Positions 63,977 to 64,000 of a stretch of DNA of 64,000 nucleotides are shown piece after piece. The notes beneath the pieces were generated by a model. It made no database searches, was not told the DNA's origin, and was given only the letters and a program-made list of their open reading frames with translations. The first letter of the stretch is position 1. Each line of letters starts with the position of its first letter. Both the position numbers and the translations under genes were made by a program. Source of the DNA: Orlajensenia sp037404875 (lineage in GTDB: Bacteria; Actinomycetota; Actinomycetes; Actinomycetales; Microbacteriaceae); NCBI RefSeq assembly GCF_037404875.1, contig NZ_JBBELO010000019.1:85502-149501 (forward strand). The letters run 5' to 3'.

Positions 63977-64000
63977 ATGGCGGCGCTCCTGGAAGACCTC
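63977..64000 (+). CDS. Start of a probable SOS-regulated gene (partial)
   Basis: Only MAALLEDL is in the window. The LexA box in front of it is the sole clue: DNA polymerase IV, an ImuA-type mutasome protein or another repair gene are candidates. Eight residues do not allow a choice. Confidence 0.6.

Overview
The window is high-GC DNA from an actinomycete, most likely a member of the Microbacteriaceae. This rests on the general base composition, dense translationally coupled operons, many GTG starts, long basic or acidic tails on Ffh and S2, the LigA/GatCAB/GlgE gene set, and the order rpsP-khpA-rimM-trmD ... rplS-lepB-rnhB-DUF2469-yraN-comM-dprA. The taxon is an inference from gene content; no search was run.

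Layout. 1-8.3 kb: a flavin oxidoreductase, the SRP genes ftsY and ffh, an F420-type oxidoreductase, a GH1 beta-glucosidase and a glutamate-cysteine-ligase-like gene. About 8.29-12.93 kb: a compact accessory element with visibly lower GC, inserted between the carboxylate-amine ligase promoter and rpsP. It carries a TcmP-DUF5131 pair, an HNH nuclease, a small zinc-finger protein and a tyrosine-integrase gene whose catalytic C-terminus is replaced by a resolvase-type helix-turn-helix. It is bordered by a 10-bp direct repeat, with TTGGCAA arrays just inside each end. 13-15.1 kb: rpsP-khpA-rimM-trmD. 15.2-21.2 kb: a chelatase, map, a small membrane protein, and an MprF-like lipid aminoacyltransferase coupled to an esterase. 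21.4-28.8 kb: rplS, lepB, rnhB, DUF2469, the transformation/recombination set yraN-comM-dprA, a phosphoesterase and xerC. 28.8-36.3 kb: an M23 peptidase, rpsB-tsf (terminator), pyrH-frr-cdsA, a DivIVA-repeat protein, a lysozyme-like secreted protein and an alpha/beta hydrolase. 36.3-42.1 kb: an AI-2E-family permease, a hendecad-repeat coiled-coil scaffold candidate, a membrane protein with an internal lipobox, and a CnoX-like thioredoxin. 42.1-51.6 kb: an alpha-glucan cluster (glgB, glgE, glgP, glgX, plus ybaK). 51.6-54 kb: cysteine desulfurase and mnmA, which together make tRNA 2-thiouridine. 54-63.8 kb: envelope/stress proteins, ligA, a Tat-exported phospholipase-C-like enzyme, gatCAB and a glycine-rich protein. 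The right edge has the promoter and first codons of a probable SOS gene.

A recurring theme is leaderless initiation: a TAnnnT hexamer exactly 6-7 nt before ATG/GTG is seen at more than ten genes. At glgX/cysteine desulfurase a single symmetric TACAGTA element appears to serve both divergent genes. No tRNA, rRNA or CRISPR array was recognised.
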